A DNA stretch of 64,000 nt. Origin: Propioniciclava sp. MC1595 (GTDB taxonomy: Bacteria; Actinomycetota; Actinomycetes; Propionibacteriales; Propionibacteriaceae). The notes below the pieces were generated by a model. That model did not search any database, had not been told where the DNA came from, and worked only from the letters and a program-made list of their open reading frames with translations. Below are positions 23,488 through 33,593 of the stretch, piece after piece. How positions within the stretch are numbered: the first letter of the stretch is position 1; each line of letters opens with the position of its first letter. The stretch is taken from NCBI RefSeq assembly GCF_017569205.1, contig NZ_CP071870.1:2356001-2420000 (forward strand). Direction: 5' to 3'. Position numbers and translations under genes: made by a program.

Positions 23488-24486
23488 ATGGTGCGCCTTC
23501 GACGTGTGAGCCCCCGGATGGCCGGCTGGACACGGCAACGCCGCGGGAAGGGCTTCAGCTACACCGACGAGGCGGGCCGCGCGCTGGCGGCCGAAGACGT
23601 CGAGCGCGTGAAGTCGCTGGCGATCCCGCCGGCGTGGACCGACGTGTGGATCTGTCCCGTCCCCAACGGTCACCTCCAGGCCACCGGCACCGACGACGCC
23701 GGACGGCGGCAGTATCTCTACCACCCCGACTGGCGGGTCCGCCGCGACAAGGGCAAGTTCGCCCGCGTCACCGAGGCCGCGGCGATGCTCCCCCAGGCCC
23801 GGCGGCGCATCGCGGCCGACCTCACCCTCGACGGCATGCCGCTCGAGCGGGCCTGCGCGACAGCGGTGCGCCTCCTCGACGTCGGCTACTTCCGCATCGG
23901 CAACGACGCCTACACCGACGCCAACGGCTCCTTCGGCCTGACCACCCTCGAGCGCCAGCACGTCCGCCGCCGCGGGCAGGCGCTGGTGTTCTCGTTCATC
24001 GGCAAGTCCGGCATCTCGCACTCCATCACGGTCGACGACGCCCCGGCCGTGGCCGCGCTCGAGGTGATGCGCAAGCGCACCTCCGACAGCGCGCGGCTGT
24101 TGGCGTACAAGGTGGGGCGCGGCTGGTCCGACCTCGGGGCGTCCGACGTGAACGCCTACCTGGGCGAGCTGTTCGGCGGCACGCTCACCGCCAAGGACTT
24201 CCGCACCTGGCACGCCACCGTCATCGCCGCCGAGGTGCTCGCGCTGAGCGAGGAGGAGGGCGACACCAAGGCGTCCCGGACGCGCGCGGTGAAGCAGGCC
24301 ACCCTCGAGGTCGCCGGCTACCTGGGCAACACCCCGACGGTGGCGCGCTCGTCCTACATCGACCCGCGCGTGGTCGACGCCTACGAGTCGGGGACCACGA
24401 TCGGGGCCGCGGCGGCCAAGCGCTACAGCAGCGCGCAGGCGCGGCAGACGGGTCTGGAGAAGGCGGTGCTGGACCTGCTCGGGTGA
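23488..24486 (+). CDS. DNA topoisomerase IB
   Basis: 332-residue poxvirus-type type IB topoisomerase, which relaxes supercoils through a 3'-phosphotyrosyl intermediate without ATP. The N-terminal domain shows GKGFSYTDEAG and IPPAWTDVWICPVPNGHLQ; the catalytic domain shows RLLDVGYFRIGNDAYTD, GKSGISHSITV, KDFRTWHAT and the nucleophile Tyr in ARSSYIDPRV (about residue 290). Bacterial members are patchily spread, and a DNA-repair or transfer-linked role is often proposed. Stands alone between a terminator and tRNA-Leu. Confidence 0.93.
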   Translation: MVRLRRVSPRMAGWTRQRRGKGFSYTDEAGRALAAEDVERVKSLAIPPAWTDVWICPVPNGHLQATGTDDAGRRQYLYHPDWRVRRDKGKFARVTEAAAMLPQARRRIAADLTLDGMPLERACATAVRLLDVGYFRIGNDAYTDANGSFGLTTLERQHVRRRGQALVFSFIGKSGISHSITVDDAPAVAALEVMRKRTSDSARLLAYKVGRGWSDLGASDVNAYLGELFGGTLTAKDFRTWHATVIAAEVLALSEEEGDTKASRTRAVKQATLEVAGYLGNTPTVARSSYIDPRVVDAYESGTTIGAAAAKRYSSAQARQTGLEKAVLDLLG

Positions 24487-24501
24487 GTCAGCGGGTGCGC
24501 G

Positions 24502-24583
24502 TGCCGGGGAAGGGACTCGAACCCTCACACCTCTCGGTACTGGTACCTAAAACCAGCGTGTCTGCCCATTCCACCACCCCGGC
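24502..24583 (-). tRNA. tRNA-Leu(TAG)
   Basis: Class II tRNA on the minus strand: acceptor GCCGGGG/CCCCGGC, anticodon arm CTGGT/ACCAG with TTTTAGG loop (anticodon TAG), a variable arm, and T arm GAGGG-TTCGAGT-CCCTT. Discriminator A; CCA is not encoded. 82 nt. Confidence 0.95.
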
Positions 24584-24602
24584 GCACGGGCCAGTCTAGG
24601 AG

Positions 24603-25490
24603 CTACCGGCGGGAGTCCCAGTCCTGGCCCACGGCGTCCCACCGCTCGGCGACGTGCGCGAGCGCGTCGTCGGGGAGCGGGCCCTGCGCGACGGTCGCGA
24701 CCGCGCGGGTGATGTTGTCGGGGTTGGTGGTGCCCATGATCGCCGTGGTGACCCCCGGCGCGAACGCCGTGAACCGCAGCGCGAACTCGGCCAGGTCGAG
24801 GTCGGTGGCGTAGGCGAGGTCCTGCAGGCGGTCCCAGTAGACGTCGCCGTACACGCCCGTGGGGCGCTCGGCGTGGCGCCAGATGCCGTTCGCGATCGGG
24901 CGCTTGGCGATGACGCCGAGCCCGGACGCCGCGGCCTCGCCCAGCACGTGGTGGAGGTTCCACTGGTCGGCGATGCTGACGGATGCCTCGACCGCGGCGA
25001 ACCGCCCCGAGGAGACCGCGTGGGCGAGGGCCGCGTTGTCGCCGGAGTAGGCGACGACGCCGATCTTGCCCTCGTCCTTGAGCTCCTGCATGGTGTCGGC
25101 CAGCGACCCGTCAAGGAGGTCCTCCTTGTCGCACGAGTGCAGGTGCAGGACGTCGATGTGGTCGGTGCGCATCCGCTGCAGGGAGAGCTCGACGCTGGCG
25201 CGGACGATGGCCGGCGTCCAGTCGTCGTAGCCCTCGAGCTGGTGGCCGCACTTGCTGGAGAGCACGTACTCGTCGCGGCGCCCGGCGAGGTGGCGGCCGA
25301 TGCGCTCCTCGCTGATGCCGTAGCAGTGGGCGGTGTCGATGAGCGTGAGGCCCTCGTCGAGGGCCCGGTTGAGCAGGCGGGCGGCGTTCGCCTCGGGCAC
25401 GTCGGGCGAGCCGACCTGGGCGGTGCCCAGGCCCAGGACGGGGACGGACAGGCCGGTGGTGCCGAAGGGACGCGTCTGCATGGCGCCCAT
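24603..25490 (-). CDS. Aldo/keto reductase
   Basis: About 295 residues, NADPH-dependent (beta/alpha)8 oxidoreductase. VLGLGTAQVG, the catalytic Asp and Tyr in LIDTAHCYGISEERIG, the Lys in LSSKCGH and the His in DVLHLHSC form the usual D-Y-K-H set; GVIAKRPIANGIW and the coenzyme-side NPDNI follow. Substrate unknown. ATG 25490 (MGAMQT) or ATG 25481 (MQTRPFG) may start it; neither has a clear ribosome site. Confidence 0.9.
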   Translation of the reverse strand: MGAMQTRPFGTTGLSVPVLGLGTAQVGSPDVPEANAARLLNRALDEGLTLIDTAHCYGISEERIGRHLAGRRDEYVLSSKCGHQLEGYDDWTPAIVRASVELSLQRMRTDHIDVLHLHSCDKEDLLDGSLADTMQELKDEGKIGVVAYSGDNAALAHAVSSGRFAAVEASVSIADQWNLHHVLGEAAASGLGVIAKRPIANGIWRHAERPTGVYGDVYWDRLQDLAYATDLDLAEFALRFTAFAPGVTTAIMGTTNPDNITRAVATVAQGPLPDDALAHVAERWDAVGQDWDSRR

Positions 25491-25611
25491 TCCACCACGG
25501 GTCGTGGCAACACCTGCGGCGGGCCCAGCTTTCTGTGATTTGATCCACAAGCTTTCACCGACGGGTGGAGGATGGGGGTGTCATCCGTTCGACCCAACCG
25601 AAGGAACCCCC

Positions 25612-26730
25612 GTGGACCGCAGGAACGCCCTCCTCGTCCTGGGTGCCCTGGGCGCCGCCCTCGCCGGCTGCGCCCCCGGCGCACCGGCGACGCCCTCCCC
25701 CACCCCGACGCCGAGCCCGACCCCCACGCCGACGCCCACGCCCACGCCCGAGCCGGGGCCGCGCTGGCCGCTGACGGGCCGTCCGCTCGACGACCCCGCC
25801 GCTGCGGCCCACGCCGCGATCGCGGTCAAGGTGCCCGACAACCGCAACGAGCACCCGCAGGCCGGCCTCAACGACGCCGACATCGTGTTCGTGCAGCTGG
25901 AGGGCTACGCCGACGCCAGCGGCGAGAGCGCGACCCGGCTGGTGCCGGTGTTCCACTCGGTGCTCCCCGAGCGCGTGGCGCCGGTGCGGTCGGTGCGCCC
26001 GGTGGACGTGCCGCTGCTGGCACCCATGCGCGCCGTCGTCGGCAGCACCGGCCACTCGGACTGGGTTGGCAACTACGCCCGCCAGTTCGCCGACCACCTC
26101 GACGTGTCGCTGACCAACCTGGCCGCCCGCAAGCGGGGCGCCTACTCGGTCGACCAGTCCCGGGTGCGCACGCTGAAGGGCACGACCTACTACGACCGCG
26201 CGATCGTCTGCCACCCGCGGGTGCTCGCCGAGCTGGCCCGCGAGCCGTTCTCCGCAGGGCCGGCGCAGCCGTACCTGCCCTATGCGGTGACCGACGCCGA
26301 CGTGTCGACCCTCGGCGGCGCACCGGCGACGCGGGTCCGGGTGCCGTGGAAGAAGCGCGGCGAGTACGCGATGACCTACGACTGGGACGCCGGGCAGGGC
26401 GTCTACCTGCGCTCGGTGCCGTGGGGGCCGCACGTGCTCGCCGGCGGCCAGCAGGTCACCACCGACAACGTGCTGGTGATCAAGGCCGGCCAGCGCGTGG
26501 CGAAGCTCGCCGAGGGCTCGGGCGCGCCCGACCCGATCCACGACATCATCGACGCCTCGGGGGTGTTCCTGTACGCGCATGCGGGCAGCGTCGTTCGTGG
26601 CACGTGGGCCAAGGCGGCGGTCGAGTTGCCGTTCACGTTCACGCTGGACAGCGGCGCTCCCCTCGCGATGGCGCCCGGGCGCACGTTCGTCGAGCTGCCG
26701 GCCACGGACGCCGACGTGCAGGTCTCCTGA
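25612..26730 (+). CDS. DUF3048 (YerB-like) lipoprotein
   Basis: 372 residues. Signal peptide ending in lipobox LAGC (Cys near 20), then a 30-residue Thr-Pro repeat linker that spans the wall, then DUF3048 domain 1 (WPLTGRPLDD, VKVPDNRNEHPQAGLNDADI, PVRSVRPVD) and the C-terminal DUF3048 domain (VPWKKRGEYAMTYDWD, TDNVLVIKA, GTWAKAA, TFVELP). Exported and membrane-attached; the molecular role is not established, although the family includes B. subtilis YerB. GTG start with AAGGAA upstream. Stands alone, convergent with the alkD-like operon. Confidence 0.88.
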   Translation: MDRRNALLVLGALGAALAGCAPGAPATPSPTPTPSPTPTPTPTPTPEPGPRWPLTGRPLDDPAAAAHAAIAVKVPDNRNEHPQAGLNDADIVFVQLEGYADASGESATRLVPVFHSVLPERVAPVRSVRPVDVPLLAPMRAVVGSTGHSDWVGNYARQFADHLDVSLTNLAARKRGAYSVDQSRVRTLKGTTYYDRAIVCHPRVLAELAREPFSAGPAQPYLPYAVTDADVSTLGGAPATRVRVPWKKRGEYAMTYDWDAGQGVYLRSVPWGPHVLAGGQQVTTDNVLVIKAGQRVAKLAEGSGAPDPIHDIIDASGVFLYAHAGSVVRGTWAKAAVELPFTFTLDSGAPLAMAPGRTFVELPATDADVQVS

Positions 26731-26753
26731 CCGTCGGCCCAGGCCAGGGGTGC

Positions 26754-27452
26754 TCAGCCGAGGTGCTTGAGCGCCTCGCGCCGGGACAGCGTCGAGAGGC
26801 GGTCGCCGCGCGCGGCCACGAAGGCGCGCACCCAGTCGGGGTCGGTGCGCGCGTGCTGGCGCAGCGCCCAACCGACGGCCTTGCGGATGAAGAACTCGTC
26901 GCCGAACGGTGAGCCGACGAGGTTGGCGTCGAGGGCGTGCACGAGCAGGTCGAGGTCGGTGTCGCCCTTGGCGCGGAGCTGGCCGATGATCGCCACCCGG
27001 CGCAGCCACAGGTCGTCGGCGGTGGCCCACTCCCGCACCACCGGACGCGCCGCGGCGGGGTGGGTGCGCAGCACCTCGTCGACGAGGGAGGCGGTCCAGT
27101 CGACGAGGTCCCACCAGGCGCCCTCGCTGACGAGCCACGCGAACAGGGGCAGGGCGTCGACGTCGCGGTGGGCCCGGTACAGGCGGTGGCCGGCCAGCTC
27201 GAGCGCGGCGTAGCGCTCCTCGCGGTGGGACGCCTCGGCGTACAGCGTGCGCACCGCCCGCTCCCACGTGGCGCGGTCGGGCAGCGGATGGGCGGCAATG
27301 AGGGGACGCACGGTGCGCCGCAGGACCGGCATGGACACCCCGTGGAATGGGAGCGCCGACTTCATGTAGCGCTGCATCGGCGCGGCGTTGGCCGGGTCGG
27401 CGACGGCGGGCAGCGCTGAGCGGATCGTCGCCAGCAACACGTCGACGCTCAC
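26754..27452 (-). CDS. DNA alkylation repair protein, AlkD-like
   Basis: 232-residue all-helical HEAT-like repeat protein of the AlkC/AlkD class, which excises 3- and 7-alkylpurines. MQRYMKSALPFHGVSMPVLR, DLVDWTASLVDEVL, LWLRRVAIIGQL and FFIRKAVGWALRQ match the family's Trp/Asp/Arg cleft residues. GTG 27452 overlaps the stop of the pentapeptide gene (GTGA), so it is translated last in a three-gene unit with dinB. Sure of family; substrate range unknown. Confidence 0.9.
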   Translation of the reverse strand: MSVDVLLATIRSALPAVADPANAAPMQRYMKSALPFHGVSMPVLRRTVRPLIAAHPLPDRATWERAVRTLYAEASHREERYAALELAGHRLYRAHRDVDALPLFAWLVSEGAWWDLVDWTASLVDEVLRTHPAAARPVVREWATADDLWLRRVAIIGQLRAKGDTDLDLLVHALDANLVGSPFGDEFFIRKAVGWALRQHARTDPDWVRAFVAARGDRLSTLSRREALKHLG

Positions 27453-28117
27453 GACACGTCCTCGACCACGCGCAGGCCGAGTGCCTCGGCGAGGGCCGGC
27501 GCCCACCGGGCGACCTGGTCGGGCGTGACCAGCGCGCCCCGCAGGGACGCGAATCCGCCGACGCGGTCGAACTCGGCGCCGCGCAGGTCGAGGTGCTCGC
27601 TGCGCAGGTCGTGCGCCTCGAGGGTGCCCACCCGGGTGTCGGCCAAGCGCACCCGCGACACCGTCGCCCCGGTGAGGTCCAGTTCGCCGATCGTGCACCC
27701 GGTGACGAGCACGTCCTCGACGCGGGCCCCACGCAGCGAGAGGAAGTCGATCTTGCACCCGGTGAGAATCACCGAGCGCCACTCGCCCTCGTGGGCGTCC
27801 AGCAGGCCGACGCGCCCCGACAGCTGGGAGTCGCGCCAGTCGGCGCGCGCCGCGCGGAGCGCCGCGAAGCGGACCTCGGCCAGCGACACCTCGCGCAGCC
27901 GGGCGCCGATGAGGTCGACGTCGTCGGCGCTGACCCGGGCGACCTCCACCTCGGCCAGTTCGGCCCCGGCGAGGTTCACCGGCGGCAGGTCGGCGTCGGC
28001 CAGCCGTACCCCCTCGAGCAGGACCCCCGCGTCGAGCCCGTCGGGGTCGGCCGGCACGAGGCCCTCAAGGTGGACGGGCGCCACCCGCGGCGTGCTGGGC
28101 GTGCGGCGTGAGCGCAT
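27449..28117 (-). CDS. Pentapeptide-repeat protein
   Basis: 222 residues with degenerate A(D/N)Lxx repeats through most of the length (VNLAGAELAEVEV, DVDLIGARLREVSL, FLSLRGARVEDVLV, HLDLRGAEFDRVGG), giving a right-handed quadrilateral beta-helix. Soluble, no signal. Some members such as MfpA and Qnr mimic DNA and bind gyrase. Its position between dinB and an AlkD-like gene, with 4-nt overlaps on both sides, links it to DNA damage, though gyrase binding is only inferred from the fold. Confidence 0.88.
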   Translation of the reverse strand: MRSRRTPSTPRVAPVHLEGLVPADPDGLDAGVLLEGVRLADADLPPVNLAGAELAEVEVARVSADDVDLIGARLREVSLAEVRFAALRAARADWRDSQLSGRVGLLDAHEGEWRSVILTGCKIDFLSLRGARVEDVLVTGCTIGELDLTGATVSRVRLADTRVGTLEAHDLRSEHLDLRGAEFDRVGGFASLRGALVTPDQVARWAPALAEALGLRVVEDVS

Positions 28118-29505
28118 CAGTCGTCTCCTGACATGGTCGGGGCGGTGACCGCCTGGGCCCACCCGGGGCCCGACGGGTCGGCCGGGCTGCCGTCGGAGGG
28201 CAGCACGTCGGCCAGGCGCAGGGCGGGGTCCTCGAGCCGGAAGGTGCGCACCGGCCCCGGTCCGGACTCGGCGGTCTCGAAGCGGACGGTGACCCGCCCG
28301 AGCCCGGTCCCCCACACCCAGCCGGGGCCGTGCTCGTCGTGCACCACGTCGGCGCCCGGGCTGAAGGTGGGCGCCCACCGGGGTCGGGACGCCGGCGCGC
28401 GGCTGGACTCCTCGACGACCGGGCCGGATGGCTCCAGCTCGAACAGCTCCTCCTGGGCGGCCTCGGTGAACCCCGCGACGCCCACGCCGAGCAGCCGGAC
28501 CCCGTCGGGCAGGTCCAGGCCGGCGAGCAGGCCGCGCGCGAGGCGTCCGATGACCTCGGGGCGGTCGGTGGCGCCGTGCAGGGTCTGGGAGCGGGACAGG
28601 ATGGTGAAGTCGGGCAGCTTGGCCTTGAGCGTGACCGTGCGCGCGAACAGTCCGGAGCGGGTGAGCCGCTCGGCGACGATGCGGGCGTCCCGGTCGACGA
28701 CGGCCTCGAGCTCGGCACGGTCGGTGACGTCGGTCTCGAAGGTGTCCTCGACGCTGATGCTCTTCGCCTCGCGCTCGGCGACCACGGGCCGGTCGTCGCG
28801 GGCGAACGCGAGCTCGTGCACCCACTCCCCCTGGGCCCGGCCCAGCTCGCGGACGAGCTCGTTGCGGCTGAGTTCGCGGATGTCGGCGACCGTGCGCACC
28901 GCCAGCCGGGTCAGCCGCTCCATCGTTGCCGGGCCGACCCCGGGGATCGCACGCGCGGGCAGGTCGGCGATGGTGTCGAGCTCGGTGCCGGGCGCGACGA
29001 CGAAGACCCCGTCGGGCTTGCCCAGCTCGGTGGCCACCTTGGCGATGAACTTGCTGCTGCCGATGCCGACGGACGCCGTGAGCCCGCCCGTCGCCTCCCG
29101 CAGCCGGGCGCGGAGGTCCTCGGCGAGGGCGCGGACGGCGTCCGGGGAGAAGTGGGTCGTCGGGCCCGCGGCGAGGTCGACGAAGGCCTCGTCCAGGCTC
29201 AGGGGCTCGACCAGCGGCGACAGCTCGCGCAGCAACCCCATGACGATGGCCGAGCTCTCCCGGTAGGCGCGGAACCGCCCGCCGAGGAACGCCGCGTGCG
29301 GGCACAGGCGGCGCGCCTCGTGGGTCGGCATGGCCGAGTGCACGCCGAACTTCCGGGCCTCGTACGACGCCGTCGACACCACCCCGCGGGGTCCGATCCC
29401 GCCCACGATGACGGGCTTGCCGCGCAGCGAGGGCTTGTCGCGCTGCTCGACCGCGGCGAAGAACGCGTCGAGGTCGAGGTGCAGGATGGAGGCGGCCGAT
29501 CTCAT
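28117..29505 (-). CDS. dinB: DNA polymerase IV (Y family)
   Basis: 462 residues; error-prone translesion polymerase. Catalytic carboxylates are in [13 protein letters not shown] (N-terminus) and [14 protein letters not shown]; finger/palm signatures [17 protein letters not shown] and [15 protein letters not shown], thumb Hh[11 protein letters not shown], and a little-finger domain to about 350, with a C-terminal extension of about 100 residues. ATG 29505 is chosen; GTG 29523 is an alternative. First gene of the dinB-pentapeptide-alkD unit. I saw no mycobacterial-type SOS box upstream. Confidence 0.93.
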   Translation of the reverse strand: MRSAASILHLDLDAFFAAVEQRDKPSLRGKPVIVGGIGPRGVVSTASYEARKFGVHSAMPTHEARRLCPHAAFLGGRFRAYRESSAIVMGLLRELSPLVEPLSLDEAFVDLAAGPTTHFSPDAVRALAEDLRARLREATGGLTASVGIGSSKFIAKVATELGKPDGVFVVAPGTELDTIADLPARAIPGVGPATMERLTRLAVRTVADIRELSRNELVRELGRAQGEWVHELAFARDDRPVVAEREAKSISVEDTFETDVTDRAELEAVVDRDARIVAERLTRSGLFARTVTLKAKLPDFTILSRSQTLHGATDRPEVIGRLARGLLAGLDLPDGVRLLGVGVAGFTEAAQEELFELEPSGPVVEESSRAPASRPRWAPTFSPGADVVHDEHGPGWVWGTGLGRVTVRFETAESGPGPVRTFRLEDPALRLADVLPSDGSPADPSGPGWAQAVTAPTMSGDD

Positions 29506-29546
29506 CGCCGCCCAGTCTGTCACCCCGCGCGTGGCACCATCGGGGC

Positions 29547-30065
29547 ATGGACCACCGCGCCCTGCTCACCGACGCCGCCTCCCGCCCGCTCGACGCCGCC
29601 CGCCAGGTGCTCGACGGCCTCGCGCCCGACTCCCTGCACGCGATGCCCGAGGGCCGCGGCAACTCGATCGCGTGGCTGGTGTGGCACGCCGCCCGGCAGG
29701 CCGACGTCCAGCTGGCCGCGCTGCACGGCGGGGCCGAGGCGTGGGCGGCCGGCTGGGCCGACCGGACCGGGATCGACCGCGGTGAGGGCGACTTCGGGTT
29801 CGGCGACGGCGTGGCCGAGGTCGCCGCCCTGCGGGTGGCCGACCCCGACGCGCTGTTGGGCTACGCGGCGGCCGTCACCGACGCGCTCACGACGTACGTG
29901 GGGTCGCTCGCGGCCACCGACCTCGACGACGTGGTCGACACGAACTGGACGCCCCACGTCACCCGCGGCGTCCGGCTCATCTCGATCATCGACGACGCCG
30001 TGGCCCACCTCGGGCAGGCAGCCTACGTGCGCGGCCTCGTCGACGGCTGGTCGATCGGCTACTGA
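29547..30065 (+). CDS. DinB-superfamily (DUF664-like) protein
   Basis: 172-residue four-helix-bundle protein of the DinB/YfiT/DUF664 superfamily, unrelated to the polymerase next door. [18 protein letters not shown] carries the first metal-binding His and [16 protein letters not shown] the last one. In Actinomycetota such proteins include mycothiol- or bacillithiol-dependent S-transferases. CACCAT lies 6 nt before the ATG. Converges on folA with a 7-nt overlap of the 3' ends. Confidence 0.85.
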   Translation: MDHRALLTDAASRPLDAARQVLDGLAPDSLHAMPEGRGNSIAWLVWHAARQADVQLAALHGGAEAWAAGWADRTGIDRGEGDFGFGDGVAEVAALRVADPDALLGYAAAVTDALTTYVGSLAATDLDDVVDTNWTPHVTRGVRLISIIDDAVAHLGQAAYVRGLVDGWSIGY

Positions 30066-30547
30066 CGGCGCCGGTAGCCCACGAAGTCGAACTCGCCGCG
30101 CGGGTCGCGGCGGTACTCCTCCCAGACCGCGGGGTCGACGTCGGGCAGCGTGACCGAGCCCTCGGCGTCCGCGTGCACCTCGGTGAGGTCGAGCTCGTCG
30201 AGGGAGTCCCAGGCCTGGCGGTAGATCTCGCCCCCGCCGGCGACGTAGACGGTGTCGTCGAGCTCCTGGGCGAGGGCCAGCGCCTCCTCCACCGAGGTGG
30301 CCACGCGGGCGTCGACGCGCGGGTCGTCGGGGATCTCGACGCGGTCGAGGTTGCGGGTGACGACGATCGTGGTGCGCCCGGGCAACCAGCGACCGATGGC
30401 GTCGTGGGTGGCGCGGCCCATGATCATCGGGTGGCCCAGGGTGACGCGCTTGTAGCGGGCCCAGTCCTCGGCGAACTCGAACGGCTGCGCCTCCCCGTCA
30501 CCGAGCACCCCGTTGCGGGCGACGATGGCGATGGCGATGACGGCCAT
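30059..30547 (-). CDS. folA: Dihydrofolate reductase
   Basis: 162 residues. NADPH-dependent reduction of dihydrofolate. IAIVARNGVLG, the active-site acid in FAEDWARYKRVT (Glu27), HPMIMGRATHDAIGR, GRTTIVVTRN and the nucleotide loop VYVAGGGEIYRQA are all in place. Last gene of a thyA-hydrolase-lipase-folA unit on the minus strand, fitting its role of restoring the folate spent by ThyA. GGAAGGGG precedes the ATG. Confidence 0.95.
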   Translation of the reverse strand: MAVIAIAIVARNGVLGDGEAQPFEFAEDWARYKRVTLGHPMIMGRATHDAIGRWLPGRTTIVVTRNLDRVEIPDDPRVDARVATSVEEALALAQELDDTVYVAGGGEIYRQAWDSLDELDLTEVHADAEGSVTLPDVDPAVWEEYRRDPRGEFDFVGYRRRQ

Positions 30548-30586
30548 GGGTTCCCCTTCCCTGCTGCTCCGTGCGACGCCGCGAGC

Positions 30587-31270
30587 CTAGCCCGCGGCGA
30601 GGCCCTCGACCTGCTCGTGCACCAGGCGGGCCGTGCCCGGGTCGGCCACGGGCCGGAAGTGGCCCGGCAGCCGGAGCGTGATGTTGTGCGCCCCGGGGAG
30701 GAACGACCCGTCGGGGATCATCTCGTCCCACGCCGACGCCACCGACACGATCCGGCTGTTGACGGCGCGCTCCGCGGCGAGGGCGACGATCGCGGCGCCG
30801 GTGGGCGCGAACAGGCCCAGGGGCGTCCGGGTGAAGACGCGCCAGCTCAGCCGGGACCCACCGAACGGGGTGCAGACCGCGACCAGCCCGCGGGGGGCGC
30901 GGTCGGGGTCGGCGGCGAGGGCGTCCACCAGCAGCGTCTTGCCGATCAGCCCACCCTTGGAGTGGGCGACCAGGACCGGTCGCTCGAGTCCGAGCGCTGC
31001 CAGCCCGCCCCGGGCGCGGTCGAGGGACTCCTCGAGGGGCCGGCCGTTCCAGCCGAGGCCCGGCAGCGGGTTGACGGGGTGGCCGAGTGCGTTCAGGTGG
31101 CGGGCCAGCGGGACCAGGTAGCGCCACGACTCCCAGATCCCGGGCAGCAGCACGATGGGGACGCCGTCACCGTCGGCGAAGGCGTCGGGGGGCGTCCGGT
31201 CGAGGGCGGACGCCGTCCAGCGCCGGGCCACGTGGGCCCAGTCCTGCACGACGGTCCGCACGCGGCTCAC
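30587..31270 (-). CDS. Lipase-like alpha/beta hydrolase
   Basis: 227 residues. VLLPGIWESWRYL gives the oxyanion loop, VLVAHSKGGLIGK the nucleophile elbow (HSKGG), and a late GAHNITLRLPGHF a candidate His. It looks like PGAP1/triacylglycerol-lipase-type hydrolases. GTG start inside the stop of the preceding hydrolase gene (GTGA), then 39 nt to folA. Substrate and link to thymidylate synthesis unclear. Confidence 0.82.
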   Translation of the reverse strand: MSRVRTVVQDWAHVARRWTASALDRTPPDAFADGDGVPIVLLPGIWESWRYLVPLARHLNALGHPVNPLPGLGWNGRPLEESLDRARGGLAALGLERPVLVAHSKGGLIGKTLLVDALAADPDRAPRGLVAVCTPFGGSRLSWRVFTRTPLGLFAPTGAAIVALAAERAVNSRIVSVASAWDEMIPDGSFLPGAHNITLRLPGHFRPVADPGTARLVHEQVEGLAAG

Positions 31271-32057
31271 GGCAGGGGCCCCCGCCCCGAGGCCGCGACG
31301 GCGGCCGCGACGACCTCGTCGGCGTTGTCGACGACGACCTGGTGGGCCGCCCCCTCCGCGACGATGATGCTGCCCTCGGCCCCGCTGCGGTTCAGCAGGC
31401 GTTCGGCCCACTGCGGCGGACACAGGCGGTCGTGCTCGCCGCGCACGATGACCAGGCGCCCGCCGAGGTCGGCGATCCGGTCCTCGATCGGGTAGCGCAC
31501 CATGGCCGGCAGCAACTCCAGCGGCCAGCGCAGGCCGGCCGACAGGTAGCCCCGCACCGAGACCAACGCGGCGCCGAACCGCTCGTGCACCGACGACCGC
31601 GCGAACCCCGACAGCACCCGCGACAGGCGGCGCTGGTCGACGCAGACCACGGGGGCGACGAGCACCATCCGGCCCCGCAGGTGCGGCTCGCGGCGGGCGA
31701 GCTCGACGACGACCTGGGAACCCATCGAGTGCCCGACCAGCACCGGCTCGGTCACGCCCAGCCGGTCGAGGCCGGGCGCGATCGCGCGGGCGAACGCGGG
31801 GATGTCCATCGGGTCGCGCGGGTGCGGGACGCCCCCGAAGCCGGGCAGGTCGAACACGACGACCCGCCCGAGGTGGCGCAACCGGTCGACGACGGGACGG
31901 AACAGGTCGGAACTCACCCCCAGCCCGTGGACGAGCACGAAGGTGAGGTCGTCGGTGCCGGGGTCGCCGCTGACGTCCCAGGCGCGGACGCGCTTGTGGC
32001 CGCGTCCGTAGCGGTGCTCGACCGCGCCGAAGGCGGGTTCGTGGCGGGATCGACGCA

Positions 32058-32058
<1 letters not shown>
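31267..32058 (-). CDS. Alpha/beta hydrolase
   Basis: 263 residues: VLVHGLGVSSDLFRP, nucleophile in VGHSMGSQVVVEL, acid in VRGEHDRLCPP, catalytic His in EGAAHQVVVDN. A standard cytoplasmic hydrolase of the esterase/dehalogenase type. ATG 32058 overlaps the thyA stop (ATGA) and its own stop overlaps the lipase gene, so thyA and both hydrolases are translationally coupled. Confidence 0.87.
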
Positions 32059-32852
<794 letters not shown>

Positions 32853-32971
32853 GTGGTGGGCTCCTCAGGCGTGGCTGGCGGAGCCCCCAGCATACGGTCC
32901 AGCGAGGACACCCCACCGTTGTCAGGGCCCAGCCGAGAATCCCCTGGGCATCCGCCGGCTCAGGAGCGGGC

Positions 32972-33580
32972 TTACAGCCCCCGGAGGTGGTCCACCATGG
33001 CGCGCACCGCCTTGCCGCGGTGGCTGATGGCGTCCTTCTGCTCGGGGGCCAGGTGGGCGTTGGTGACCTCGTTGCCCTCGGCGATGAAGATGGGGTCGTA
33101 GCCGAAGCCGTTGGTGCCCGACTCGGCGTGGGCCAGGCGCCCCTCCATCGTCTCGCGGAGCACGTGCTCGGTCCCGTCGGGCAGCACGAGCGCGACCGCG
33201 CACACGAAGCGGGCGGTCCGCAGGGGGTCGGGCACGTCGTCGACCTGCGCCAGGACGAGCCGGCGGTTCTCCTCGTCGGACGCCCGGGCTCCGGCCCAGC
33301 GGGCGGTGCGGACGCCCGGCATCCCGTTGAGGACGTCGACCTCGAGCCCGGAGTCGTCGGCCAACGCCGCCAGCCCGGTCGCGGCCGCGGCCGCGCGCGC
33401 CTTGATCAGCGCGTTGCCCTCGAAGGTCGCCTCGGTCTCGGCGGGCTCGGGGTAGGAGCCGACCTCGTCCAGCCCGACCACCTGCAGGCCCGCGCCCGCG
33501 GCGTCCGCGATGCGGCGCAGCTCGGCGAGCTTCTTGGCGTTGTGGGTGGCCAGGACGACCGTGGTGAGCGGCTGTGGCAT
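32972..33580 (-). CDS. rdgB: XTP/dITP diphosphatase
   Basis: 202-residue Ham1/RdgB house-cleaning pyrophosphatase that removes dITP, dXTP and ITP. VVLATHNAKKLAELR, EATFEGNALIKARAAA, ADDSGLEVDVLNGMPGVRTARW and GFGYDPIF are hallmark motifs. ATG 33580 has TAGTGT 7 nt upstream; an in-frame ATG at 33598 is less likely. In many Actinomycetota it directly follows rph; here an arsR, a CDF remnant and a DIP1984 gene lie between. Confidence 0.95.
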   Translation of the reverse strand: MPQPLTTVVLATHNAKKLAELRRIADAAGAGLQVVGLDEVGSYPEPAETEATFEGNALIKARAAAAATGLAALADDSGLEVDVLNGMPGVRTARWAGARASDEENRRLVLAQVDDVPDPLRTARFVCAVALVLPDGTEHVLRETMEGRLAHAESGTNGFGYDPIFIAEGNEVTNAHLAPEQKDAISHRGKAVRAMVDHLRGL

Positions 33581-33587
33581 GCCGGCC

Positions 33588-33593
33588 ACACTA
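33588..33593 (-). promoter_or_regulatory. Leaderless -10 box (rdgB), overlapping arsR stop
   Basis: On the minus strand TAGTGT-GGCCGGC-ATG. The first three bases of the box are also the TAG stop of arsR. Confidence 0.6.

Noticed and set aside
29505-29560. SOS (LexA) box upstream of dinB
   Set aside because: No CGAAC-N4-GTTCG-like sequence found in the short intergenic gap.
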